From NCBI GenBank assembly GCA_022510545.1, contig JAFLTG010000006.1, forward strand, positions 1 through 62,098: a DNA stretch of 62,098 nucleotides. The letters are read 5' to 3'. The translations under genes were made by a program, and so were the position numbers. The stretch comes from Lachnospiraceae bacterium (lineage in GTDB: Bacteria > Bacillota > Clostridia > Lachnospirales > Lachnospiraceae). Shown one piece after another: positions 27,684 to 36,531 of the stretch (the first letter of the stretch is position 1; the number at the start of each line of letters is the position of its first letter). Below the pieces are notes generated by a model. It did no database searches, was not told the DNA's origin, and saw nothing but the letters and a program-made list of their open reading frames with translations.

Positions 27684-28226
27684 CTATGATTGAAATGATA
27701 ATAAATCCTCCACCGTTTTCCGTTTGGGAGCGGTTGGAGCCTCATCGGGATAACCTATCGGAATTAAGGCAACAAGTTCACGGTCTTCCGGCAATTCGAG
27801 CATGGACTCAATTTTCGCCTGATCAAATATGCCTAAAATAACGGAACCGATACCCTTATCATATGCTGCAAGACAAAAGGTCTGTGAAGCAACGCCTGCA
27901 TCATACATCTGCCAGGTATCTTTACGCGGGGTAGTGAAAGAACCGTCTCTTTCATAACCGCATCTATTCTTAATGACAGTAACGGCAATCAGCATGGGTG
28001 CATTTTCAATTATATTTCCATTGCCGGGAAATGGAGTAGTACCTTCTTTGGCAATCTTATCCTTTAACTCTCCCTCTATGGCAATGTAGCGTGTAATCTG
28101 AGTATTCTTCCAGCTTGGTGCAAAAGAAGCTGCTTCTACGATTTCGGCAAGAAGCGCATGGTCAATCTTATCTGCCTTGAACTTACGGATGCTTCTGCGT
28201 CCTTTGATACATTCATTTACTGTCAT
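27684..28226 (-). CDS. nitroreductase family protein
   Basis: The 180-residue flavoprotein has the N-terminal nitroreductase signature CIKGRRSIRKFKAD, SFAPSWKNTQ, and the C-terminal GYPDEAPTAPKRK. Family members are FMN-dependent NAD(P)H oxidoreductases acting on nitro compounds, quinones or as detoxifying enzymes; the substrate here is unknown. AAGGAGGTG precedes the ATG. It has its own promoter and terminator. Confidence 0.93.
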   Translation of the reverse strand: MTVNECIKGRRSIRKFKADKIDHALLAEIVEAASFAPSWKNTQITRYIAIEGELKDKIAKEGTTPFPGNGNIIENAPMLIAVTVIKNRCGYERDGSFTTPRKDTWQMYDAGVASQTFCLAAYDKGIGSVILGIFDQAKIESMLELPEDRELVALIPIGYPDEAPTAPKRKTVEDLLSFQS

Positions 28227-28287
28227 AAGACACCTCCTTATAGTGGAAACTTATAGATACGAGTTTGGGCCGAAGGCACAAACTTGT

Positions 28288-28310
28288 GGGTTAAATTTTT
28301 GATTTGACCC
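28288..28310. repeat. inverted repeat in the nitroreductase leader
   Basis: GGGTTAAAT (28288-28296) pairs with ATTTGACCC (28302-28310), one G-T pair. It lies just downstream of the minus-strand promoter, so it is a candidate operator or leader hairpin. Confidence 0.5.
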
Positions 28311-28324
28311 TATATATTGTGTAT

Positions 28325-28353
28325 ATAATACCACAAACTTAACAGGGTTTCAA
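28325..28353 (-). promoter_or_regulatory. promoter of the nitroreductase gene
   Basis: Minus strand TTGAAA (28353-28348), 17-base spacer, TATTAT (28330-28325). The leader to the ATG at 28226 is about 90 bases and contains inverted repeats. Confidence 0.65.
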
Positions 28354-28363
28354 TCCAAAAATG

Positions 28364-28392
28364 TTGTGGAAAAATTTTTATTATGATATAGT
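28364..28392 (+). promoter_or_regulatory. promoter of the PH-domain gene
   Basis: TTGTGG (28364-28369), 17-base spacer, TATAGT (28387-28392), preceded by TGA as an extended -10. It is divergent from the nitroreductase promoter. Confidence 0.6.
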
Positions 28393-28434
28393 AGTATAAA
28401 GTGATTTTATTCAAAAGAAAGCAGGTGCATACAT

Positions 28435-28803
28435 ATGGAATATCAGGAAAAAAAAAGGTGGTTATTTTTCGGTTTACCTTTTACATTTACAAATTATACA
28501 ATAGGTGAAGAAGTGATCACAATCAGAAGCGGGCTGTTAAATACCCGTGAAAATGACTGTTATATGTATAAGGTACAGGATGTGGAACTGGAAATAAGCC
28601 TGCCCGAGCGTATATTCGGACTGGGCACAGTTGTCTGCTATACGGGTGATACCACACATCCTACCCTTCGTATAGAGCATATCAAGAATTCCAGAGATAT
28701 CAAGAATTTCATATTGAAGGAGTCGGAAGAGGCAAGGCGTAAGCGCCGTACCTTAAATACTCTGGATATAGGTTCAGCGCCATTAGATGATGCGGACCTG
28801 TAA
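28435..28803 (+). CDS. bacterial PH-domain protein (YdbS/bPH2-like)
   Basis: The 122-residue protein consists mostly of one PH-like beta barrel: NYTIGEEVITIRSGLLNTREN, YMYKVQDVELEISLPERIFGLGTVVCYTGD, and IEHIKNSRDIKNFILKE. This layout is that of bPH_2 proteins, but there are no transmembrane helices, unlike YdbS/YdbT. The last 25 residues are charged. Function is unknown. AAAGCAGGTG precedes the start. Confidence 0.8.
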   Translation: MEYQEKKRWLFFGLPFTFTNYTIGEEVITIRSGLLNTRENDCYMYKVQDVELEISLPERIFGLGTVVCYTGDTTHPTLRIEHIKNSRDIKNFILKESEEARRKRRTLNTLDIGSAPLDDADL

Positions 28804-28815
28804 AAGTCAGGACTA

Positions 28816-29235
28816 TCACTTGCCTTTTGAGAGTCTGTCATTTTCCATAAGGAGACGTTCGAACAAAAGTCCGGAGACGAACCAGCAAGGTGTATAGTCA
28901 AGGCGTATTACCTTTCTGATGTTCCATCTGGAGCGCTCGTAATTCCATGGACAGAGTCCTTTTTTGGACAGCAGGGTTCCGGATACGAATTCACATAAAA
29001 AGATAATGCCTGTATATACCAGACCGCGGAATATGAAGTTTCTGCCTTTTAACATGCGGCCTATCGGGGTCAGGAAAGCTGCCAGTCCATATATGGGAAA
29101 CATCCATATGGAAGTCCTTCCTGAGAGTTTTAAATCTCTTTTGCGCAGTGAGTGGAATGCCGTAAAGACGATTTCCAGACACCAGCCAAGCAGCCCGCAG
29201 TGAATAAAATTTTTGATAAAGTTTTTCATAATCAT
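28816..29235 (-). CDS. putative ABC-transporter-permease-like membrane protein (CmpB family)
   Basis: This protein of about 139 residues has three to four hydrophobic segments and the family's conserved stretches GLLGWCLEIVFTAF, SIWMFPIYGLAAFLTPI and CPWNYERSRWNIRKVIRLDY. The family is named as ABC permease in databases, but no transport partner is present here. The start is uncertain: ATG 29235 and 29229 both lack a good ribosome binding site, and the frame stays open further upstream into the folC leader. It is convergent with the PH-domain gene and divergent from folC. Confidence 0.7.
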   Translation of the reverse strand: MIMKNFIKNFIHCGLLGWCLEIVFTAFHSLRKRDLKLSGRTSIWMFPIYGLAAFLTPIGRMLKGRNFIFRGLVYTGIIFLCEFVSGTLLSKKGLCPWNYERSRWNIRKVIRLDYTPCWFVSGLLFERLLMENDRLSKGK

Positions 29236-29304
29236 AGAATGCCCGGAACCTGTCGGTTCTATACAGGATAGAAAATTCCTGAAATGCAGTAAAAGGAGAA
29301 TACA

Positions 29305-30636
29305 ATGAACTATAAAGAGGCAACCGAATATGTGGAATCCCTGCAGGGATACGGTTGTGTGCCGGGGCTTGAGAGTATACGACAATTATGTTCTTATTTA
29401 GGTAACCCTCAGGATAGTTTGAAATTCGTGCATATTGCGGGTACAAACGGAAAAGGTTCCGTGCTTGCCTATGTATCTACTATACTTACGGATGCAGGTT
29501 ATAAGGTGGGAAGATATATATCGCCGACAATAACAGATTACAGGGAACGGTTTCAGATAGACGGCAGGATGATTTCAAAACAGGGATTTTGCAAATATCT
29601 TGAGCCTGTAAAAGAGGCGGCAGAGCGTATGGTTTTGGACGGAAAACCGCACCCCACTCCTTTTGAGATAGAAACCGCAATAGCGTTTTTATATTTTCTG
29701 GATAAAAGATGTGATATTGTCATAATTGAAACCGGAATGGGAGGGGCCTTGGATGCAACGAATATCATAAAAACTCCGATATGCGTTGCCTTTACCTCAA
29801 TAAGCATGGACCATATGGCATATCTTGGTTCATCTTTAGAAGAAATAGCCGCTAACAAAGCAGGTATTATCAAGGAAAATATTCCTGTGGTGTCGGTTTT
29901 GCAGAAACCGGAAGCGGCCAAAGTTATAGAAAATGAAGCCGGAGCGAAAAATTGTAATTTGATTATTGCCGACCCGGACAAAGCGGTTAACATAAAATAC
30001 GGACTGACAAAACAGACTTTCAGTTATGGAAGATATAAGAAAATAGAGATTTCAATTCCGGGCAAATATCAGATACATAATGCGGTTACCGCAGTTGAGA
30101 TAATTGACGTATTAAAGGAAAAAGGTTTCCAGGTATCCGATGAGGCGCTGCGCACCGGATTTGCTAAGACCAAATGGCCCGGACGTTTTGAGATAATCGG
30201 GAAGAAGCCTCTGTTTATTGCGGACGGAGCCCATAACGAGGATGCGGCGCTTAAACTTGCACAGTCCATAAGTTTTTATTTTACAAATAAAAGAATCATT
30301 TATATAATGGGAGTATTGAGAGATAAGGATTATAACAGTGTGATAAGCACAACTTATCAGTACGCCGAACAGATTATTACAGTGACGCCTCCGGCGTCTC
30401 CAAGGGCGCTTAGCGGATATGAACTTGCTAATGTTGTGAGAGAGTATCATAACAGCGTAACGGTAGCAGACAGTATGTTAGAGGCGGTTGAACTTGCCTA
30501 TCTGCTTACCGGTAAAGATAAGGATACGGTAATTATTGCGTTCGGTTCCCTATCTTTCATCGGAGAGCTTACTAATATAGTAGAGCATAGGGATATGATC
30601 AGGAGAGATTCTCATGGTAAATCAGAAGAAAATTGA
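29305..30636 (+). CDS. folC: bifunctional folylpolyglutamate synthase/dihydrofolate synthase
   Basis: The 443-residue enzyme has the P-loop [35 protein letters not shown], and the ADGAHNEDA motif of the glutamate ligase C-terminal domain. It adds glutamate to dihydropteroate and folates with ATP. AAAAGGAG precedes the ATG. First gene of a folate operon; its 3' end overlaps folE by 23 bases. Confidence 0.95.
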   Translation: MNYKEATEYVESLQGYGCVPGLESIRQLCSYLGNPQDSLKFVHIAGTNGKGSVLAYVSTILTDAGYKVGRYISPTITDYRERFQIDGRMISKQGFCKYLEPVKEAAERMVLDGKPHPTPFEIETAIAFLYFLDKRCDIVIIETGMGGALDATNIIKTPICVAFTSISMDHMAYLGSSLEEIAANKAGIIKENIPVVSVLQKPEAAKVIENEAGAKNCNLIIADPDKAVNIKYGLTKQTFSYGRYKKIEISIPGKYQIHNAVTAVEIIDVLKEKGFQVSDEALRTGFAKTKWPGRFEIIGKKPLFIADGAHNEDAALKLAQSISFYFTNKRIIYIMGVLRDKDYNSVISTTYQYAEQIITVTPPASPRALSGYELANVVREYHNSVTVADSMLEAVELAYLLTGKDKDTVIIAFGSLSFIGELTNIVEHRDMIRRDSHGKSEEN

Positions 30637-31177
30637 AGAAGCAGTGAAATTATTTTTGGAAGGCATCGGTGAGGATATTACCAGAGAAGGGCTTATAGAG
30701 ACACCGGAGAGGATTGCCCGCATGTGTACCGAGCTTTTTGCCGGAATGGATGAGACTGCTAAGAATCATTTGCAAAAAACTTTTTCTGTAAGTAATAATG
30801 ATATAGTGCTTGAGAAGGATATTACATTTTATTCGGTGTGTGAACATCATCTTCTGCCTTTTTACGGGAAGGCTCATATTGCATATATACCGGATGGTAA
30901 AGTAGTAGGACTTAGTAAACTTGCACGTACAGTGGAGGTTTACGCCAAAAGGCCTCAGATACAGGAGCAGATGACCGTACAGATTGCAGAGGCGCTTATG
31001 GAGCATTTAAGACCGAAGGGCGTTATGGTTATGCTTGAAGCTGAGCATATGTGTATGACTATGCGTGGAATAAGGAAACCGGGCAGCAGGACAGTAACAA
31101 TAGCTAAGAAAGGCTGCTTTGAAGAAGAACCTAAATTGCAGGACTATTTTTTGCATTTGATAGGAGGGAAAATATGA
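30614..31177 (+). CDS. folE: GTP cyclohydrolase I
   Basis: The 187-residue enzyme has the FolE signatures [28 protein letters not shown] with the zinc ligands, and [12 protein letters not shown]. It converts GTP to 7,8-dihydroneopterin triphosphate, the first step of folate synthesis. AGGAGAG precedes ATG 30614 within folC, and the stop overlaps the folP start (ATGA), so translation is coupled. Confidence 0.97.
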   Translation: MVNQKKIEEAVKLFLEGIGEDITREGLIETPERIARMCTELFAGMDETAKNHLQKTFSVSNNDIVLEKDITFYSVCEHHLLPFYGKAHIAYIPDGKVVGLSKLARTVEVYAKRPQIQEQMTVQIAEALMEHLRPKGVMVMLEAEHMCMTMRGIRKPGSRTVTIAKKGCFEEEPKLQDYFLHLIGGKI

Positions 31178-31980
31178 AAATAGGAAATAAAGAATTTATC
31201 ACAGGCAATACTTATGTAATGGGAATTTTGAATGTTACTCCTGATTCATTCTCAGATGGGGGCAGGTATATGAAGATGGACGATGCGCTTGCCCATGTGG
31301 AGGAAATGATTAAAGAAGGTATGGATATTGTGGATATTGGCGGAGAATCCACAAGACCGGGTTATACACAGATATCGGATGATGAAGAGATAAGCAGGGT
31401 AGTTCCTGTAATTGAGAGGGTAAAAGCTGAATTTGATATTCCGATATCTCTTGATACATATAAGAGCAAGGTCGCAAAAGCTGGCATCGATGCAGGTGCA
31501 GATATGATAAATGATATCTGGGGACTTAAACATGATGATAAGCTTGCAGAAGTAATAGTGCAGACAGGGGTACCGTGCTGTCTGGTACACAACCGTAAGG
31601 ATGCGGATTATAAAGACTATATGAAAGAGATCTTACTGGATTTTGAGGAGTCTATAGAACTGGTGCGCAAGGCCGGGATTACAGATGATAAGATTATTCT
31701 GGATCCGGGAATCGGATTCGGTAAAACGTATGAAAATAATCTGGAAATCATTAGAAGACTTGAGGTTTTGCACAGCTTTGGATATCCGATCATGCTTGGT
31801 ACAAGCAGAAAGTCCGTGATAGGTCAGGCACTTGATCTGCCTGAATCGGAACGTGTTGAAGGTACAATTGTTACGACTGCCTTTGCCGTAAAAAAAGGTG
31901 CAATGTTCTTAAGAGTACATGATGTAAAAGAAAATGTAAGAGCTATCAGAATGACAAGAGCAATTCTGGATGGAAGATAA
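31174..31980 (+). CDS. folP: dihydropteroate synthase
   Basis: The 268-residue enzyme has [35 protein letters not shown] and [10 protein letters not shown], the classical DHPS loops. It condenses p-aminobenzoate with hydroxymethyl-dihydropterin diphosphate; sulfonamides target it. GGAGGG precedes the ATG. Confidence 0.97.
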   Translation: MKIGNKEFITGNTYVMGILNVTPDSFSDGGRYMKMDDALAHVEEMIKEGMDIVDIGGESTRPGYTQISDDEEISRVVPVIERVKAEFDIPISLDTYKSKVAKAGIDAGADMINDIWGLKHDDKLAEVIVQTGVPCCLVHNRKDADYKDYMKEILLDFEESIELVRKAGITDDKIILDPGIGFGKTYENNLEIIRRLEVLHSFGYPIMLGTSRKSVIGQALDLPESERVEGTIVTTAFAVKKGAMFLRVHDVKENVRAIRMTRAILDGR

Positions 31981-32004
31981 AAACAGTAAAGGAGGATGGT
32001 TTTT

Positions 32005-32859
32005 ATGGATGAAATTATTATTGAGAATTTGAAAGTTTATGCTTATCACGGAGTCTATCAGGAAGAGAATGAAAAAGGGCAGAATTTTTACATAAATGCC
32101 GTACTCTATATGGATACCAGAAGAGCGGGAAATGAGGATAAGCCTGAGTTTACTACCAGCTATGGAGATGTATGTCAGTTTATTTATAATTATGTCGGTA
32201 AGAATGTATTTAAACTGATTGAAGCGGTTGCAGAGAAGACTGCAGAAGCTGTACTTTGCGAATTTCCACTGATTGATGCAATTACGCTGGAGATACGTAA
32301 GCCTGAAGCTCCGATTGGCCTGGAATTTCAGTCGGTATCCGTAAGAGTAACCCGCAGATGGCATATGGCATGTATAGCAGTAGGCTCAAATATCGGAGAC
32401 AGACAGAAATATATTGAAGGTGGCATTGAGGCACTTGCACAGGATAACAAATGCAAGGTAGTAAAGAGTTCAGAGTTAATACGAACAAAAGCATATGGAG
32501 AAATAGAACAGGATGAATTTTTAAACGGTGCGCTTGTAGTGAAAACACTGTATACACCGGAAGAACTGTTGAATAAAATACTGGAAATAGAAGCCGCTGC
32601 AGGCAGAGAACGCAGAGAGCATTGGGGACCCAGAACACTGGATATGGATATCATATTCTATGACGATATGATAATAAATACCGATGCCTTGAACATTCCT
32701 CATATAGATATGCAGAACAGAGATTTTGTGCTGGAACCTTTAGCACGACTTGTGCCATATGTGGTACATCCGGTTCTTGGCAAGACTGTTATACAGCTGC
32801 TTGAAGAAGTCCAGAAGTCAGGAGAAAAGCATGTCATCGACTCGGAATATATACATTAA
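32005..32859 (+). CDS. folB/folK: fused dihydroneopterin aldolase / HPPK (FolB-FolK)
   Basis: The 284-residue protein joins FolB (residues 1-118; IIIENLKVYAYHGVYQEE, then TSYGDVCQ) to FolK (about 124-284; AVGSNIGDR, ERREHWGPRTLDMDIIFY). It supplies hydroxymethyl-dihydropterin diphosphate for FolP. ATG 32005 is 9 bases after GGAGG (31991-31995); the ATG at 31996 touches that site and cannot be used efficiently. The gene overlaps the following acetyltransferase by 29 bases. Such fusions are known in Clostridia. Confidence 0.95.
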   Translation: MDEIIIENLKVYAYHGVYQEENEKGQNFYINAVLYMDTRRAGNEDKPEFTTSYGDVCQFIYNYVGKNVFKLIEAVAEKTAEAVLCEFPLIDAITLEIRKPEAPIGLEFQSVSVRVTRRWHMACIAVGSNIGDRQKYIEGGIEALAQDNKCKVVKSSELIRTKAYGEIEQDEFLNGALVVKTLYTPEELLNKILEIEAAAGRERREHWGPRTLDMDIIFYDDMIINTDALNIPHIDMQNRDFVLEPLARLVPYVVHPVLGKTVIQLLEEVQKSGEKHVIDSEYIH

Positions 32860-33415
32860 ACCACTTACACTTGATGAAGCAAAAGCTGTCTATATTGGAA
32901 ATGCTCATCGGGATTTTCCATCGGATGAACTTAAACCCTTTTCCATGATAGAAAGGTTGTGGAACAGGTGGTGCTATTTTGGTTATGGGTTTTATGAGGA
33001 TGATATTCTACGGGCATATGCCTTTCTGTTGGCGGATGATTCTACAAATATGCTGTTGTTGGATTATTTTGCGGTGTGTGAGAATGCAAGAGGAAAAGGC
33101 TATGGTGCGGAGGCTCTTGCTCTGTTAAAGGAACACTGTATGGAGTGGGACGGCATAATTTTCGAGGTAGAGGATGATACCTGTGCCGAATCTGATGAGG
33201 AAAGACAGATACGTCTGAGACGAATTTCGTTTTATGAAAAGTGCGGTGTAGTAATGACCGATGTGAGAAGCCATGTCTTTGGAGTGGATTACAGGCTGAT
33301 GGTGATGCAGCTTGCTGCCAAAGATGCAGGAGAACGCATTGGTGAGAAACTGACTTCAATGTATAAGATTATGCTGCCTAAGTCGGATTTTGACAGTGTC
33401 TTTAGGCTTAAATAG
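32831..33415 (+). CDS. GNAT family N-acetyltransferase
   Basis: The 194-residue protein shows a GNAT fold: LLLDYFAVCENARGKGYGAEAL holds motif A with the acetyl-CoA-binding R-x-x-G-x-G, and SFYEKCGV is motif B. AGGAGA at 32820-32825 inside folBK places the start at ATG 32831. Its substrate is unknown; translational coupling to the folate operon does not prove a folate-related role. Confidence 0.85.
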   Translation: MSSTRNIYIKPLTLDEAKAVYIGNAHRDFPSDELKPFSMIERLWNRWCYFGYGFYEDDILRAYAFLLADDSTNMLLLDYFAVCENARGKGYGAEALALLKEHCMEWDGIIFEVEDDTCAESDEERQIRLRRISFYEKCGVVMTDVRSHVFGVDYRLMVMQLAAKDAGERIGEKLTSMYKIMLPKSDFDSVFRLK

Positions 33416-33490
33416 ATAGTTGGGATTGATATTTCTGTTTAGATATTTTTATATTGCGATGGGGCTGCGGTCCGGATATGAGTTTGGGTT

Positions 33491-34084
33491 ATGGGCGGAT
33501 TAAAATTATACTGTATTATAGGCATAATCTTTTTTGGCTACTTTTATCCACGTTTACTTGTACGTGCTATGTGTGAACCGAAACCAAATAAAAAGCAGTT
33601 TATAAAGACCAAAAGAGGGTACTATATACTATATGGTATTGTGCAGACATTTTATACTGTTCTGGTTTATATGATGGCGGTCAGTATGGGATTTTTTCCT
33701 GCGCTTAACAGGTTTGATTATTTTATGCGGCTGACATTTAGTGACAGGCAGTATATTCTTGACAGGCACTCTGAATATGATGATGAACTGGATAAGAATG
33801 CGTCATATTATTATTTTGGTGCAAAAGTAAGAGGACAGGAACAGGTCGACCTGTTGGAAGATATTGTAATAAATAGGACATATACCTATAAAAAATATCA
33901 ACTGGAAGGTTTTCATATACAATATGATATAGAAAAAGAATGCTATCTGCTAAAACTGAACGATGTATCCTATTGCACAATAACCGTTGATAGAAAAGGG
34001 CTGCTTAAAAGAGCGGGCTATAAATGGGAAGATGAAAAATTGAAGGTAAGATATGAATTTTTAAATGGCGCCTCAGAATACTGA
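33491..34084 (+). CDS. membrane protein of unknown function
   Basis: I do not recognise this 197-residue protein. It has two N-terminal transmembrane helices (about residues 5-24 and 46-68) and a soluble C-terminal part of about 125 residues, with DRQYILDRHSEYDDELDKNA and a mixed beta pattern. No good ribosome binding site precedes the ATG. The 3' end of the gene forms the left arm of a terminator. Confidence 0.65.
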   Translation: MGGLKLYCIIGIIFFGYFYPRLLVRAMCEPKPNKKQFIKTKRGYYILYGIVQTFYTVLVYMMAVSMGFFPALNRFDYFMRLTFSDRQYILDRHSEYDDELDKNASYYYFGAKVRGQEQVDLLEDIVINRTYTYKKYQLEGFHIQYDIEKECYLLKLNDVSYCTITVDRKGLLKRAGYKWEDEKLKVRYEFLNGASEY

Positions 34085-34114
34085 CGGTATAACCGCAGAT
34101 TTGGGCGCCATTTT
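34063..34114. terminator. long-loop terminator overlapping a gene end
   Basis: AAATGGCGCC (34063-34072) pairs with GGCGCCATTT (34103-34112), followed by T residues; the loop holds a smaller CGGT/ACCG hairpin. The left arm codes for the last residues of the upstream membrane protein. It may also act on the convergent DUF5050 gene. Confidence 0.7.
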
Positions 34115-34180
34115 TAAATCATTTTGCTATATGATATAATCCTGCGTTGGTTTACATAATACTAAATTGGGTTTGTTAAT

Positions 34181-35221
34181 TTATCTTATATTCTCCATAG
34201 CAGCATCTCTTGCAGCATCAAACGTGGAGACATATGTACTGCCGAATGTACTGGTCTTGTATACGGGTACCGGCTCGTTGAAAAGGTTAAAGTACACATA
34301 GTTTGAAGTAATGTTTATATTCTCATAAACGCCTTCTATAACGGTTTCGGCATTGGTTCCGTCAATATACATTCTTTTTAATGCCGGGTTAGTTGCAGAA
34401 CTGGTCTGGTAATATATGTAATAATCATATACATTGAATAAATCAACACGGTCATTGGTCAGTACTTCCACGACATCCCCTGATAATGAATAGCGGCATA
34501 AGCGGTAGTTATTGGCAACATCCATATAATATATGTATCCATCCTGATAGATTGGATTCCAGATGTCGCTTTGCCATACTTTAGTAATATTGTCATTTCT
34601 GGTGTTTAGTGTATAGAGGTCATGGTCATCCTGAGTACCGTTGAAATAAATATTACCGTTTACATATGAAACCGGATTGATGATATAGTCTGCAACGGTT
34701 GTCTTATCGGTCTTATCAATCTTAATCTTGGAAAGACTGGTTCCGCTTTTCGTATCCAGATCCTGATAGTAAAGATAGTTGCCGCAAAGCTGCATTGTAA
34801 CCGCAAAAGTTCTGTCCAGACAGAGGGTATGCTTACCGTTTCTGTCACTGCGGTAGATACCCGCGGTACGATTCATAAAACCTAATCCGCTGCCGCTGCC
34901 GTTAGTTCCGCTTTCCATATAGTAATAAATATATTTGCCACCGGCATTGATGGATGCAACTTTGTTTTCTCCAATCTTATTTATTTCGGTTTCGTCGGGA
35001 TTCATACAATAGAGGGTATCGCCATCATAGGCATTTGAAAAGAATACCTTATCCTCGGTCTCGCAAAAAAGACCGCCGTTATTCAGGTTCCCTGCGGTAT
35101 TCCCTACAGTGGCATCATCATTATACTCAATCCTGCTTGTAAGAACCAGAATGGTAAAAAGTAAAGCCACTATTAAAAATATACAACAGACAATTATAAT
35201 ACTTTTTTTGTTGGTTGACAT
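34181..35221 (-). CDS. DUF5050-type beta-propeller membrane protein
   Basis: The 346-residue protein has an N-terminal signal anchor (about residues 8-28) and then repeated beta-blade units of about 45 residues with patterns such as GGKYIYYYM, GNYLYYQDLD, NGNIYFNG, DGYIYYMD and YDYYIYYQT. This is the DUF5050 (six-bladed propeller-like) pattern. It probably sits outside the membrane; ligand unknown. AGGAGA precedes the ATG. Confidence 0.85.
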   Translation of the reverse strand: MSTNKKSIIIVCCIFLIVALLFTILVLTSRIEYNDDATVGNTAGNLNNGGLFCETEDKVFFSNAYDGDTLYCMNPDETEINKIGENKVASINAGGKYIYYYMESGTNGSGSGLGFMNRTAGIYRSDRNGKHTLCLDRTFAVTMQLCGNYLYYQDLDTKSGTSLSKIKIDKTDKTTVADYIINPVSYVNGNIYFNGTQDDHDLYTLNTRNDNITKVWQSDIWNPIYQDGYIYYMDVANNYRLCRYSLSGDVVEVLTNDRVDLFNVYDYYIYYQTSSATNPALKRMYIDGTNAETVIEGVYENINITSNYVYFNLFNEPVPVYKTSTFGSTYVSTFDAARDAAMENIR

Positions 35222-35315
35222 AACAAGTCTCCTATGCTTTGTTAAAAATTATTTAAATTATAACGTAATCTTATTTATAGTATAGTATTAAACCGGCTTG
35301 CTATCAAGTGTGATT

Positions 35316-35324
35316 TGGTATAAT
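35316..35324 (+). promoter_or_regulatory. extended -10 promoter of pheA
   Basis: TGGTATAAT is an extended -10 (TATAAT 35319-35324). A TTGCTA at 35298-35303 is too close (15-base spacer) to be an ideal -35. The leader is about 40 bases and contains no T-box. Confidence 0.5.
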
Positions 35325-35369
35325 ATATTAAAAAAGAGTCAGGTATTCACATGCGAATGGAGGATTAAG

Positions 35370-36497
35370 ATGAATTTACTTGAACTTAGGAAGCAGATTG
35401 ATGAGATTGATAAGCAGATTGTAGCGCTTTATGAGCAACGTATGGATATTTCGTCTCAGGTAGCGGATTATAAAATAGAAACCGGAAAGAAAGTCTTTGA
35501 CAGGGAGCGTGAGCTGGACAAGCTTCGCAATGTAAAAGAACTTACACATAATGAATTTAATGCGCATGGAATTCAGGAATTGTTTGAGCAGATAATGTCA
35601 ATGAGCAGGAAACTTCAGTACAAGAAGCTTTCTGAAAAAGGAAGTTTAGGTAAACTGCCTTTTATTGGCGTTGATTCCCTTGATATTAAAAATGCAAGAG
35701 TGGTATTCCAGGGAGCAGAGGGCGCCTATTCACAGATGGCTATGATGAGATTCTTTGGAGAAGATGTCAATGGTTTTCATGTTGATACTTTCAGGGATGC
35801 CATGTGTGCCATTGAAGAGGGGAGTGCAGACTTTGCAGTGCTTCCGATTGAGAACTCAACTGCGGGCATAGTCAATGAAATCTATGACCTAATGGCAGAG
35901 TTTGAGAATTACATAGTAGGGGAGCAGATAATAACGATTGAGCATTGCCTGATGGGACTGCCGGGTACTAAAATAGACCAGATTAAGACGGTTTATTCGC
36001 ATCCCCAGTCTCTTATGCAAAGTTCACGTTATTTGAACGACCATGCTTCTTGGCGTCAGGTAAGTATGCAGAACAATGCTTTTGCGGCAATGAAGGTAAA
36101 AGAAGATGGTGACATAAGTCAGGCGGCGATTGCAAGTGAACAGGCTGCAAAGATTTACGGACTGGATATTCTTGAGAAGGGTGTGAACCATTCTCATACC
36201 AACTCAACAAGGTTCATTATTGTGACCAATCAGAAGATTTTTTTAAAGGATGCAGGAAAGGTGAGTATATGTTTTGAGGTGCCTAATGAGAGTGGCTCAT
36301 TATACCATATGCTTTCACATTTTATATATAATAATCTGAATATGACCAAGATTGAGAGCCGTCCGTTAGAGGATAGAAACTGGGAGTATCGTTTTTTTAT
36401 TGACTTTGACGGGAATCTGGCAGACAGTGCGGTTAAGAATGCACTTAGAGGTCTTCGGGATGAGGCCAGAAATATGCGAATTTTAGGAAATTACTAA
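35370..36497 (+). CDS. pheA: bifunctional chorismate mutase/prephenate dehydratase
   Basis: The 375-residue protein has an AroQ chorismate mutase domain (residues 1-85; LLELRKQIDEIDKQIVALYE), a prephenate dehydratase domain (about 108-290; FQGAEGAYSQMA, PIENSTAGIV, NSTRFIIV with the catalytic TRF) and a C-terminal ACT domain with ESRP, which binds phenylalanine. It makes phenylpyruvate from chorismate. GGAGG at about 35358 selects ATG 35370 over the longer reading from 35298. Confidence 0.96.
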   Translation: MNLLELRKQIDEIDKQIVALYEQRMDISSQVADYKIETGKKVFDRERELDKLRNVKELTHNEFNAHGIQELFEQIMSMSRKLQYKKLSEKGSLGKLPFIGVDSLDIKNARVVFQGAEGAYSQMAMMRFFGEDVNGFHVDTFRDAMCAIEEGSADFAVLPIENSTAGIVNEIYDLMAEFENYIVGEQIITIEHCLMGLPGTKIDQIKTVYSHPQSLMQSSRYLNDHASWRQVSMQNNAFAAMKVKEDGDISQAAIASEQAAKIYGLDILEKGVNHSHTNSTRFIIVTNQKIFLKDAGKVSICFEVPNESGSLYHMLSHFIYNNLNMTKIESRPLEDRNWEYRFFIDFDGNLADSAVKNALRGLRDEARNMRILGNY

Positions 36498-36531
36498 ATG
36501 CAGGCGAACTTGGCGAATGGAGTATATGATA

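Noticed and set aside
32750-32830. Longer N-terminus for the acetyltransferase in the folate operon
   Set aside because: It overlaps FolK deeply and has no ribosome binding site; the ATG at 32831 has AGGAGA six bases upstream.
35222-35369. T-box or phenylalanine attenuator before pheA
   Set aside because: No T-box consensus, specifier stem or terminator is visible; the leader from the predicted start is only about 40 bases.
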